A DNA stretch of 64,000 nucleotides. Origin: Leifsonia shinshuensis. GTDB taxonomy: Bacteria; Actinomycetota; Actinomycetes; Actinomycetales; Microbacteriaceae. The stretch lies in contig NZ_CP043641.1 of the NCBI RefSeq assembly GCF_014217625.1, positions 3,410,001 to 3,474,000 of the forward strand. Direction: 5' to 3'. Both the position numbers and the translations under genes were made by a program. Of the stretch, positions 9,679-17,313 are shown one piece after another; position 1 is the first letter of the stretch, and every line of letters starts with the position of its first letter. The notes under the pieces are model-generated. The model worked only from the letters and a program-made list of their open reading frames with translations, was not told the DNA's origin and did no database searches.

Positions 9679-10535
9679 TCCGGCGCCCCGATCTCGGTCC
9701 GCACCGCGAACAGCTCGGGGAAGAACGTCAGGTCCAGCGCCTTCTGCAGGAAGCTGACGCCGGTCGAGCCTCCGGTGCCCGTCTTCATACCGATGGTGCG
9801 CTGCACGGTCTTGAGGTGGCGGAACCGCCAGAGCTGGAAGTTGTCCTCCAGGTCCACGAATTCCTCGCACGCCTCGTACTCGCTCCAGTGCTCCGCGGCG
9901 TGCTCGTAGATGTCGCGGAACACCGGCACGAGCTCCGGGGTGAACACGTGCGCCTGCGTCACATCGCGGTCGAGCAGCGACTGCGGCACGGCGTGCCCGG
10001 CGCGCGCCAGGTAGCGCAGGAACTCGTCGTAGACGCTCGGCGCCTCCAGCAGCTCGGTGAGCAGGGCGAGTGCTCCCGGGTCGTCGCGGAAGACCGACAG
10101 CATCCTCCGGTTCTTGTTGCCGAGCACGAACTCCACCGCGCGGTACTGGTACGACTGGAAGCCGGACGAGTTGCCGAGGAAGCCGCGGAACTGCGCGTAC
10201 TCGGTCGGCGTGAGGGTCGCGAGCACCGACCACTGCTCCGTGAGCGTCTTCTGGATGTGCTTGACCCGGGCGATGCGTTTGAGCGCCTGCGGCAACTCGT
10301 CGGCGCGCAGCAGATCGCGGGCGGACTCCAGCTCGTGCAGCACCAGCTTCAGCCAGAGCTCCGTGGTCTGGTGCTGGATGATGAACAGCAGCTCGTCGTG
10401 GTGCTCCGGCACGCTCACCGGCTTCTGCGCGCTGAGCAGGGTCCCGAGGTCGAGATACGACCCGTACGACATCCGCTCGCGGAAGTCCGTGACGATGTCC
10501 GGATCGAACTCGCGCGTGTTCTGGTTCGACGTCAT
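9675..10535 (-). CDS. kynA: Tryptophan 2,3-dioxygenase
   Basis: A heme enzyme that oxidises L-tryptophan to N-formylkynurenine, the first step of the pathway. Its 286 residues match bacterial TDO. Visible hallmarks are the distal His55 in [14 protein letters not shown], Arg117 in [18 protein letters not shown], the proximal heme ligand His240 in [15 protein letters not shown], and the substrate loop [11 protein letters not shown] near residue 253. It is the first gene of the operon and has a leaderless-type promoter directly in front of the ATG. Confidence 0.97.
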   Translation of the reverse strand: MTSNQNTREFDPDIVTDFRERMSYGSYLDLGTLLSAQKPVSVPEHHDELLFIIQHQTTELWLKLVLHELESARDLLRADELPQALKRIARVKHIQKTLTEQWSVLATLTPTEYAQFRGFLGNSSGFQSYQYRAVEFVLGNKNRRMLSVFRDDPGALALLTELLEAPSVYDEFLRYLARAGHAVPQSLLDRDVTQAHVFTPELVPVFRDIYEHAAEHWSEYEACEEFVDLEDNFQLWRFRHLKTVQRTIGMKTGTGGSTGVSFLQKALDLTFFPELFAVRTEIGAPE

Positions 10536-10541
10536 GTTGCG

Positions 10542-10570
10542 ATTCTGCGCCGATCGTCACGGAAGTGCAA
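10542..10570 (-). promoter_or_regulatory. Promoter of the kyn operon (leaderless type)
   Basis: On the minus strand TTGCAC (10565-10570) and CAGAAT (10542-10547) are separated by 17 bp, a good sigma-70-type spacing. The -10 box ends 6 nt before the kynA ATG at 10535, so transcription should begin at or next to the start codon, giving a leaderless mRNA. No separate palindromic operator was evident in this 170-bp divergent region. Confidence 0.55.
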
Positions 10571-10704
10571 CAGCCTGTCTTCACCGACTGAACCCAGCAC
10601 GCGGACGTTCGCTGCCGTTCACCGCCCGGTTACCTGGAGTTGCCGCCTCCGTCGTCGCCGGCTTCTACCTTCGACGCGGGACTTCCTGCGGACGGGAGAC
10701 GGGA

Positions 10705-11862
10705 ATGGGCAGGCACTACGACCTCGCGATCGTCGGCGGGGGCATCGTCGGACTGGGGCACGCTGTCGCCGCGTTGCGGCGCGGGCTGACCGTGGCCGTC
10801 GTGGACCGCGCCTCCAGCGTCGAGGGAGCATCGGTCCGCGGCTTCGGCCACCTGTGCATCACCGGCCAGGAGGGCGAAGCCCGCGCGTACGCCGAGCTCG
10901 GCCGCGAACTGTGGCTGACGCTGGCCGTGGAGGCCGGGTTCTGGCTCGGGGAGGTCGGCACCGTCGTCGTCGCGCAGGCACCAGACGAGCTGGCCGTGCT
11001 CGAGGAGTTCCGCGACACGCGCGGCGGCCACGACGTCCGGATGCTGACCCCGGCCGACGTCCGCGAGCGGGTCCCCGTCGCCGACGGCGTCGCGGTCGGT
11101 GGCGCGTTCTTCCCCGCCGACCTGCAGGTCGACCCGCGCGAGGCCGCTCCGGCGATCGCGCGCTGGCTCGACGCGCACGGCGTCGACTTCTTCTGGCAGA
11201 CCACGGTTACCGGCGTCGAGACCGGCCGCGTGCACACCTCGCGCGGACGGGTGTCGGCCGACGCAGTCGTCGTCGCCGTCGACCACGAGGTCGACCGGCT
11301 GTTCCCCGGCATCGCGGAGGCGCACGGTATCCAGCGCTGCGGGCTCGACATGCTGCTCGTGGAGGCCGACTTCGAGCGTCCGCTCACCGCGCCGGTGCTC
11401 ACCGCGCGGTCGCTGGTGGGGGCCGCCGGGTTCGCTCACACCCCCGGCGTCGACGCGCTCCGCGAGCGGCTCGCCACCGAGCGGCCCGACCTGGCCGCGT
11501 TCGACATCGACCAGGTCTTCGCGCAGCGCCCGGACGGCTCCGTCATCCTCGGCGCCGCCAGGCGGTGCGGCGACGACGTGCCGCCGTTCCAGTCGGAGAC
11601 CGCGTTCGAGCTGCTGCTGGAGGGCGCGCGGTCGCTGTTCGGCCTCGGCCGCGTGCGCATCCTCGAGCGCTGGCAGGGCGTGCACGCCTCCGCCGCCGAC
11701 GACTTCCTCGTGTCCTCTCCCGCGCCGTCCGTCCGCGTCGTGTCGGTGACCTCGGGGATCGGGATGACCTCCGGGCTCGGCCTCGCCGATCGCGTGGTGG
11801 ACGAGCTGTTCGCCACCGCGCCGGGAGTGCTGACCGCGGCGGGGGCCGCGCGCTCGCACTGA
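10705..11862 (+). CDS. FAD-dependent oxidoreductase of the phosphonate-associated family (TIGR03364-like)
   Basis: A 385-residue DAO-fold flavoprotein with the dinucleotide motif GGGIVGLGHA at residues 11-20. The sequence resembles the FAD oxidoreductases found in phosphonate-use clusters (TIGR03364 type). Neighbours support this: a phosphonatase-like HAD hydrolase and a TIGR03366-like alcohol dehydrogenase follow on the same strand. A role in oxidising the amino group of 2-aminoethylphosphonate or an N-methyl derivative is inferred from family context. ATG 10705 has GGGAGACGGGA as ribosome binding site. It is divergent from kynA. No phosphonate transporter is visible in the window. Confidence 0.8.
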   Translation: MGRHYDLAIVGGGIVGLGHAVAALRRGLTVAVVDRASSVEGASVRGFGHLCITGQEGEARAYAELGRELWLTLAVEAGFWLGEVGTVVVAQAPDELAVLEEFRDTRGGHDVRMLTPADVRERVPVADGVAVGGAFFPADLQVDPREAAPAIARWLDAHGVDFFWQTTVTGVETGRVHTSRGRVSADAVVVAVDHEVDRLFPGIAEAHGIQRCGLDMLLVEADFERPLTAPVLTARSLVGAAGFAHTPGVDALRERLATERPDLAAFDIDQVFAQRPDGSVILGAARRCGDDVPPFQSETAFELLLEGARSLFGLGRVRILERWQGVHASAADDFLVSSPAPSVRVVSVTSGIGMTSGLGLADRVVDELFATAPGVLTAAGAARSH

Positions 11863-11931
11863 CAACCGCACACCGTCCGCCGTCCCGCACTCCCGCCGAC
11901 CACCGAAGCTCCGCACAGAAAGGCACCGGCC

Positions 11932-12951
11932 ATGTCTCCTGAAGGCCTCATCACGAGCGAGTTCGACGACGCCGCGATCATCGACACCGAGGTCGACGCG
12001 GCCGCGGTAGTCGCGGTCGACGCCGACGATCCGGACGGGCTCGCGGACCTCGAATTGGTCGTGCTCGACCTCGCGGGCACGACGGTCGTGGACGACGGAC
12101 TGGTCGAGCAGGCGTTCGTGCGCGCCGTCGACGCGGCCGGCCTCGCCGTCACCGACGACGAGCAGCGCCGCGCGCGGGTGTTCGCCCGCGACACCATGGG
12201 CCAGCCGAAGATCGCGGTCTTCCGCGCGCTCACCGACGACGAGGACCAGGCGGAGCACGCCAACGCCGTCTTCGAGTCCGCGTACGCCGAGCTCGCCGCC
12301 GACCAGGGCATCCGCGCGGTGCCGGGCGCGGAGGACCTCACCCGCCGCCTCCAGTCGCTCGGCGTCGCGGTCGTGCTCACCACCGGCTTCTCGCGCGCGA
12401 CCCAGGACACCGTGCTGGACGCGCTCGGCTGGCGCGACCTCGCCGACCTCACGCTGAGCCCGTCGGAGGCCGGCCGCGGACGTCCCTACCCCGACCTGCC
12501 GCTCACGGCGCTGCTGCGCACGGGCGCGTCGAGCGTCGACGGGATGGTCGTCGTGGGCGACACCGCGAGCGACATCGCGTCCGGCCTCGCCGCCGGCGCG
12601 GGCCTGGTGGTCGGGGTGCTCACCGGAGCGCACGACGAGCGGACGCTCCTCGGCGCGGGGGCGGACGCGGTCATCCCCAGCGTCGCGGACCTGGCGGAGC
12701 TGCTGGGCCTGGACGAGCTGGAGCGCGCCGAAGAGCTGGACGACGAGTTCGACGACCTGGACGAGCTGGACTTCGACGACGACGACCTCGACGCGCGCGA
12801 GGCGGACGACGGCGACGCCGACGCGGATGACGACGGGGACGACATCGAGGCCGAGGACGCCGCCGCGGACGCCGAGGCCGGCCTCCACGCGCCCGCTCCG
12901 AAGGCCTCCGTCCGCGCAGCCGGCGCCCCGGAGGGGCAGACGCTCCGGTGA
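11932..12951 (+). CDS. Phosphonatase-like HAD hydrolase with acidic tail
   Basis: A 339-residue HAD-superfamily hydrolase of the phosphonatase-like type (TIGR03351-like). The nucleophile is Asp46 in VVLDLAGTTVVDD, motif II is LTTGF near residue 149, GRGRPYPD holds the motif III region near 182, and GDTASD at 209-214 is motif IV. The catalytic core of about 220 residues carries two odd additions: 38 acidic residues in front, and a strongly acidic tail at residues 261-316 made mainly of Asp and Glu. The gene lies between the FAD oxidoreductase and the dehydrogenase and overlaps the latter in GTGA. It may split a C-P or phosphate-ester bond in phosphonate breakdown; the substrate is unproven. 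Confidence 0.8.
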   Translation: MSPEGLITSEFDDAAIIDTEVDAAAVVAVDADDPDGLADLELVVLDLAGTTVVDDGLVEQAFVRAVDAAGLAVTDDEQRRARVFARDTMGQPKIAVFRALTDDEDQAEHANAVFESAYAELAADQGIRAVPGAEDLTRRLQSLGVAVVLTTGFSRATQDTVLDALGWRDLADLTLSPSEAGRGRPYPDLPLTALLRTGASSVDGMVVVGDTASDIASGLAAGAGLVVGVLTGAHDERTLLGAGADAVIPSVADLAELLGLDELERAEELDDEFDDLDELDFDDDDLDAREADDGDADADDDGDDIEAEDAAADAEAGLHAPAPKASVRAAGAPEGQTLR

Positions 12952-14114
12952 CGATCAAGGCGGTGACCCCACGCGTCGTCGAGCCGCCGGCGAGCCTGGG
13001 GATGGGGGTGAGCGTGTATCCGTCGGCGACCGCGATGGTGTGGCAGGGCGTCGGACACCCGCTCGAAGCCGTGGCCGTCCCCGGCGTGCGGCTGGCGCCG
13101 GGCGACGCGCTGGTGGAGGTGGAGCTGGCGACGGTCTGCGGCTCGGACGTCCACACCGCGCTGGGCCACCGCCCCGCGCCGACGCCGCTCGTGCTCGGCC
13201 ACGAGCAGGTCGGCCGCGTGGTCGCGCTCGGCCGCGGCGGCGCGAAGACGACCGACGGCCACCGGGTGTCGCTCGGCGAGCGCGTCGTGTGGTCCGTCGC
13301 GGTGCCGTGCGGCCGGTGCGCGCGCTGCCGCCGCGGCCTCCCGCAGCGCTGCGTCAGCCTCCAGAAATACGGCCACGAGCGGATGCGCCGCGGCTGGGAG
13401 CTGTCCGGCGGCTTCGCCACCCACACGCACCTCCTCGACGGCACGCCGATGGTCGCGGTGCCCGAGGACATCCCCGCGTCCGTGCTCGCGCCCGCCTCCT
13501 GCACGACCGCGACCGTCGCCGCCGCGCTGGAGGCCGCCGCCGCGATCGTCCCGCTGGACGGCGCGCTCGTCCTGATCACCGGCGCCGGGATGCTGGGCCT
13601 GACCGCGTCGGCGATGGCGTCGGAGGCCGGCGCGAAGGTCGTCGTCAGCGACCCGATCTCCGAGCGCAGGGAGGCCGCCCGGCTCTTCGGCGCCGCGGCC
13701 GTCGCCGACCCGCGCGCGGCCCCGGACTCCCGTGCCGGCCTGGCGGCGGCCCTGGCGAAGGCGGGAGGCCGCGCCTCGGCCCCCACGATCGCCCTCGAGT
13801 TCTCCGGCAACCCGTCCGCCGTGCGTTCGCTGCTGACCGTGGTGGACGTCGGCGGTGTGCTGGTGCTCGCCGGCTCGCTCTCGGAGGGGCCCGAGCTGGC
13901 CGTCGTGCCCGAGCAGCTCGTCCGGCGCCTCCTCACCATCCGCGGCGTCCACAACTACGCGCCGCGGCACCTGGAGCAGGCGGTGCAGTTCCTCGCGGAG
14001 GCGGGCGCGAAGTACCCGTTCGCCGAGCAGGTCGGGGCGGTGTTCCCGCTCGCGGAGGTGGATGCGGCGTTGGCGGCGACCGGGTTCCCGCGGGTGGCGG
14101 TCCGGCCGGCCTGA
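12948..14114 (+). CDS. Zinc-dependent alcohol dehydrogenase, phosphonate-associated (TIGR03366-like)
   Basis: A 388-residue medium-chain dehydrogenase. Catalytic zinc ligands are seen in CGSDVH (Cys64) and GHE (His85, Glu86), and the structural zinc cysteines are at 121, 124, 127 and 135 in CGRCARCRRGLPQRC. The Rossmann motif is GAGMLGLTA near residue 215. It resembles the dehydrogenases repeatedly found with phosphonatase-like HAD genes. It starts with GTG overlapping the HAD stop (GTGA), so the two are translationally coupled. The likely role is handling an aldehyde or alcohol released during phosphonate breakdown; this is inference from context. Confidence 0.82.
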   Translation: MTIKAVTPRVVEPPASLGMGVSVYPSATAMVWQGVGHPLEAVAVPGVRLAPGDALVEVELATVCGSDVHTALGHRPAPTPLVLGHEQVGRVVALGRGGAKTTDGHRVSLGERVVWSVAVPCGRCARCRRGLPQRCVSLQKYGHERMRRGWELSGGFATHTHLLDGTPMVAVPEDIPASVLAPASCTTATVAAALEAAAAIVPLDGALVLITGAGMLGLTASAMASEAGAKVVVSDPISERREAARLFGAAAVADPRAAPDSRAGLAAALAKAGGRASAPTIALEFSGNPSAVRSLLTVVDVGGVLVLAGSLSEGPELAVVPEQLVRRLLTIRGVHNYAPRHLEQAVQFLAEAGAKYPFAEQVGAVFPLAEVDAALAATGFPRVAVRPA

Positions 14115-14180
14115 CGTCGTCGCGCGGACTCCCTGAGCGTTCTCACATCTTCGGCTGCCTATCCTGGGAGCCGCCCGACC

Positions 14181-14867
14181 GTGAGGACCCCCGTGATCGA
14201 GACCCCTGTCGCCCCGACCGCCGCCCCCACCGCATCTCCGTCCGCGACGTCTCCCGCGCCCGGCGCACCGCGCCCGCGCGCCGCCAGCCGCGTGATCAGC
14301 GCGCTGATCTTCTCCAGCCGCTGGCTGCAGGCGCCGCTGTACCTCGGGCTCATCGTCGCGCAGGCGGTGTACGTCTACGTGTTCGTCGTGGAGCTGTGGC
14401 ATCTCACCGAGAAGGTGGTCTCCGACCCGAGCCACGTGGACGAGGCGTACGTGATGCTCGCCGTGCTCGGCCTGATCGACGTGGTGATGATCGCCAACCT
14501 CCTGATCATGGTGATCATCGGGGGTTACGAGACGTTCGTCTCGCGGGTGAACGTGCAGGGGCATCCCGACCAGCCGGAGTGGCTGTCGCACGTCAACGCC
14601 AACGTGCTCAAGGTGAAGCTGGCCATGGCGATCATCGGCATCTCGTCCATCCACCTGCTGAAGACCTTCATCGCCGTCGGCGACCTCGGCGCGGCGAACG
14701 GCGGGTCGATCGAGGGGGAGAAGTACACGTCGCTGGGCGTGTTCTGGCAGGTCGTCATCCACTGTGTCTTCATCGTGTCGGCGGTCGCGCTCGCCGCGAT
14801 CGACCGGATGTCGAAGTCGCGGGGGCCGGCGGGGCAAGCGGCGCAGTCGGCGCCGGCCGCGCACTGA
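14181..14867 (+). CDS. UPF0114 (YqhA) family membrane protein
   Basis: A 228-residue integral membrane protein of the YqhA/TIGR00645 family. After about 36 proline/alanine-rich cytoplasmic residues it shows the family-typical beginning FSSRWLQAPLYLGLIVAQ and four hydrophobic segments (about 48-70, 88-116, 150-167 and 190-208). The conserved HVNANVLKVKLAMAIIGISSIHLLKTF stretch is intact. Function is unknown. GTG 14181 is used as start; another GTG 12 bases downstream is possible. TATCCT at 14160-14165 may be the -10 box. Confidence 0.85.
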   Translation: MRTPVIETPVAPTAAPTASPSATSPAPGAPRPRAASRVISALIFSSRWLQAPLYLGLIVAQAVYVYVFVVELWHLTEKVVSDPSHVDEAYVMLAVLGLIDVVMIANLLIMVIIGGYETFVSRVNVQGHPDQPEWLSHVNANVLKVKLAMAIIGISSIHLLKTFIAVGDLGAANGGSIEGEKYTSLGVFWQVVIHCVFIVSAVALAAIDRMSKSRGPAGQAAQSAPAAH

Positions 14868-14900
14868 CCTCCGCCCACCCGCCCGTGGCATCGTAGACCC

Positions 14901-15512
14901 ATGCCCGCCGACCCCTTCGCCCGCTTCTTCGAGCTGCTGCGTGCTCTTCCCGAGCCGGTCGACGCCGAGGCGCTGTACGGCGACGATCCGGAGGGCCGGC
15001 GTCGTGAGCGGAATCTGCGGCGGTACTTCGCCATGCCGCACGCGTCCGTCCTGCTGCTCGGCGAGGCGCCGGGCTGGCGGGGGATGACGGTGACCGGTGT
15101 GCCGTTCGTGTCGGCGCGGGAGGCCGAGGCCGGCGTCGTGCCCGGGCTGGAGTTGCCCGCGCATGCGCAGGCGCCGTGGGAGGCCTCCAGCCGGGTGGTC
15201 TGGGCGACGCTGAAGGACTGGCGGGGGCCGGTGCCGCTGTCGTGGCCGGTCTACCCGCTCCATCCGTTCGTCGCCGGGACCCCGCACAGCAACCGCACCC
15301 CGCGGCCCGCCGAGGTGCGCGCGGGGGCGCCGGTCGCGCTGGAGCTGATCCGGGCGTTGGAGATCGAGACGGTCGTCGCCGTGGGGCGGAAGGCGCAGGG
15401 TGCGATCGCGACGGCGGGGCTGGAGGCTCCGGCGATCCGGCATCCCGCGCAGGGCGGTGCCGGGCTGTTCGCCCAGCAGCTCATCGACCTCAACAGGGCG
15501 CTGGAACTCTGA
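14901..15512 (+). CDS. Uracil-DNA glycosylase superfamily protein
   Basis: A 203-residue protein of the uracil-DNA glycosylase superfamily, which removes uracil or other damaged bases from DNA. Motif 1 appears as LLLGEAPGWRGMTVTGVPF (residues 51-69, GEAPG like the family 4/5 type) and motif 2 as IRHPAQGG (His181). It lacks the four-cysteine iron-sulfur pattern of families 4 and 5, so the exact family and substrate cannot be fixed here. It lies alone, converging on the MarR gene 42 bp away. Confidence 0.82.
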   Translation: MPADPFARFFELLRALPEPVDAEALYGDDPEGRRRERNLRRYFAMPHASVLLLGEAPGWRGMTVTGVPFVSAREAEAGVVPGLELPAHAQAPWEASSRVVWATLKDWRGPVPLSWPVYPLHPFVAGTPHSNRTPRPAEVRAGAPVALELIRALEIETVVAVGRKAQGAIATAGLEAPAIRHPAQGGAGLFAQQLIDLNRALEL

Positions 15513-15554
15513 GCGGGCTGCGCCTCGAAGTACTGCGCCTGGAAGAGCCGAGCC

Positions 15555-16079
15555 TCAGCGGCCTGCCCGCTTGGAATGCGCCACGTCGTCGATGGTGTCG
15601 ATCGTGTCCCGGAGGCGGTCCAGGAACGCGATGACCACGCGGGCCTCGTCGTCGTCCAGCGTCGCGGCGACGTCGACCAGCTCCTCGCGGACGTCGCCGA
15701 GGATCGCGCGGTGGATCTCGTCGGTCGGCACCGCGGGCACGATGATCAGCGCCCGGCGGTCGAACGGGCTGGGCTCGCGGCGGATGTGGCCGACCTTCTC
15801 GAGCCGGTCGAGCAGCACGGTGACGGACGAGCTCTGGATGCCGAGGTAGTCGCCGAGCTCCTTCGGGCCGACCGCGATGCCGCGCTCGCGCGCACGCAGC
15901 AGGTAGCGCAGCGCGGAGATGTCGTTGACCGTGAGGTTCATGCTCTTCTCGGAACGGCGCTGCATGGCCGATTCCGAGACCAGGTAGCTCCTGAGGCCCT
16001 CGAGCACCTCGAGCGCGCGTCGACGTTCCGCGTCCGTCTGCCCGGACGTGGCCGGCGTCGAACCCTTGTCCGTCGTCAT
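15555..16079 (-). CDS. MarR family transcriptional regulator
   Basis: A 174-residue winged-helix regulator. The DNA-binding region is at about residues 60-110 (VGPKELGDYLGIQSSSVTVLLDRLEKVGHIRREPSPFDRRA), followed by the usual C-terminal dimerisation helix. It lies 25 bp behind a DUF7882 gene in the same orientation and so is probably its cotranscribed regulator. Two CTAG-n5-CTAG sites upstream of that gene are the likely operators. The effector is unknown. Confidence 0.88.
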   Translation of the reverse strand: MTTDKGSTPATSGQTDAERRRALEVLEGLRSYLVSESAMQRRSEKSMNLTVNDISALRYLLRARERGIAVGPKELGDYLGIQSSSVTVLLDRLEKVGHIRREPSPFDRRALIIVPAVPTDEIHRAILGDVREELVDVAATLDDDEARVVIAFLDRLRDTIDTIDDVAHSKRAGR

Positions 16080-16104
16080 GGCTCGATGATAATCCAGCGG
16101 ACGC

Positions 16105-16422
16105 TCAGACCGCGGCGACCTCGCTCGGCTGCGGGGTGAAGTGGAGCCCGCTCGCGCGCGAGGCCAGATCGGCGAGGGAGTTCAGCCACTGGTCGTCGAG
16201 GCGTTCGGGGGACGAGGACTCGAACTCGTAGCGCAGTGGGATGGCGTTGTCGATCCAGAGCGCGTGACGCCCGACCGGCTCGGTCGGGTCGGTGTCGTCG
16301 CGGGACCAGGTCAGCAGGAACGGCTCGCGGCGGCGGAGTTTCATGGTGATGACGGCCTGCAGGTGCGCGAGCGCGCGGTCCTCGAATTCGAACGATTGTC
16401 CGTCGTAGATCAGAGCGCCCAT
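16105..16422 (-). CDS. DUF7882-type small protein (often mislabelled ATP-dependent DNA ligase)
   Basis: A 105-residue protein that begins MGALIYDGQSFEFEDRALAHLQ and continues with the motif MKLRRREPFLLTW, the pattern of a small family abundant in Microbacteriaceae. It has sometimes been annotated as an ATP-dependent DNA ligase, but no ligase motif (KxDG) is present. Function is unknown. It is first in a two-gene unit with a MarR regulator and probably repressed by it. Confidence 0.75.
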   Translation of the reverse strand: MGALIYDGQSFEFEDRALAHLQAVITMKLRRREPFLLTWSRDDTDPTEPVGRHALWIDNAIPLRYEFESSSPERLDDQWLNSLADLASRASGLHFTPQPSEVAAV

Positions 16423-16458
16423 CCTCGTTCCTTTCGCTCAGGCGGTGAACGTGGAACG

Positions 16459-16567
16459 ATCATAACCGATCGCTAGGTCAACTAGCTATCCATGTGAGGA
16501 AATATTTTTTCGATGCTGCTAGCGGTATGCGATCTCAGACGGCACCCCGGTAGCTAGTCCACCTAGT
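16459..16567. promoter_or_regulatory. Two CTAG-type inverted repeats and a -10 box upstream of the DUF7882-marR unit
   Basis: Site 1 is GCTAGGTCAACTAGC (16472-16486, perfect 5-bp arms); site 2 is GCTAGTCCACCTAGT (16553-16567), which matches site 1 closely when read on the other strand. A minus-strand -10 box TATGAT (16459-16464) lies 8 bp from site 1, so a bound protein would block the DUF7882-marR promoter. The AT-rich stretch between the sites (16501-16512) is otherwise featureless. That MarR binds here is inferred. Confidence 0.5.
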
Positions 16568-16633
16568 TACATCGGCCGATTGCCGTCCGGCGACTAAGCA
16601 GCGGATCGTGACAACAAAACGGCCATCCCGCGC

Positions 16634-16676
16634 TTGACTGCCGCAATCCTCCTGACGTACTATTCCACGTGGAATA
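16634..16676 (+). promoter_or_regulatory. Promoter and 16-bp palindromic operator of the padR-MFS unit
   Basis: TTGACT (16634-16639) and TACTAT (16658-16663) with an 18-bp spacer form a promoter, and the perfect palindrome TATTCCACGTGGAATA (16661-16676) overlaps its -10 box. This is the expected arrangement for repression by the PadR protein encoded 43 bp downstream, with the efflux gene in the same message. Confidence 0.65.
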
Positions 16677-16718
16677 ATCCTTTCCGATCAAACCCCGAAC
16701 AGAACCATCCGAGAGTCC

Positions 16719-17300
16719 ATGCCGCACACCCCGTCCCTCACCCCGCTCGCCGTCGCCGCGCTCGCGCTGCTCGCCGAGGGGCCGACGCACCCGTACGAGA
16801 TGTATCAGACGCTCGTGCTGCGCTCGGAGGACCGGCTCGTCAAGGTGCGGCCGGGCTCGCTGTACCACACGGTCGACCGCCTGGCCCGGCAGGGGCTCGT
16901 GCGCGCGACCGGCACCGAGCGCGAGGGCAACCGCCCGGAGCGCACCACCTACGAGATCACGGAGGAGGGCACCCTGGCGCTCGGCGAACGCGTCGCGGAC
17001 ATCATCGCGACACCGGTCAACGAGTTCCCCGAGTTCCCGCTCGGCCTCGGCGAGGCGCACAACCTCCCGCTCGGGACCGTGATCGAACTCCTCCGCAAAC
17101 GCGTCGGCCTCATGCGCGCCGACATCACCCTCCTCGACGACGGCATCGACCGGGTCCAGGCGAAGGGATTGCCCGAGAAGTACTGGCTCGACGTGCGGTA
17201 CCTGCGCACGACGGCGGAGGCCGAAGCCGCCGCCCTCGAAGCCCTCATCGACGACCTCGCCTCAGGAGCGATCTCCTGGGACGAGGAGAAGAAGCACTGA
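16719..17300 (+). CDS. PadR family transcriptional regulator
   Basis: A 193-residue PadR-type repressor. The winged helix is at residues 8-75 (LTPLAVAALALLAEGPTHPYEMYQTL, then VRPGSLYHTVDRLARQGLV) and a Vir-like C-terminal helical domain follows. It is the first gene of a unit with an MFS drug transporter that starts 13 bp downstream, behind a promoter with a perfect palindrome. Loss of binding on contact with a toxic compound would induce the pump; the inducer is unknown. Confidence 0.9.
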   Translation: MPHTPSLTPLAVAALALLAEGPTHPYEMYQTLVLRSEDRLVKVRPGSLYHTVDRLARQGLVRATGTEREGNRPERTTYEITEEGTLALGERVADIIATPVNEFPEFPLGLGEAHNLPLGTVIELLRKRVGLMRADITLLDDGIDRVQAKGLPEKYWLDVRYLRTTAEAEAAALEALIDDLASGAISWDEEKKH

Positions 17301-17313
17301 GAGAAAGAATCAC

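Noticed and set aside
10705..14114. Classic PhnWX phosphonatase pathway
   Set aside because: No PhnW transaminase is present, and the HAD protein does not show the Schiff-base lysine cap pattern clearly; only the phosphonatase-like family fits.
16105..16422. ATP-dependent DNA ligase
   Set aside because: This label is sometimes attached to the family, but the 105-residue protein has no nucleotidyltransferase motif.
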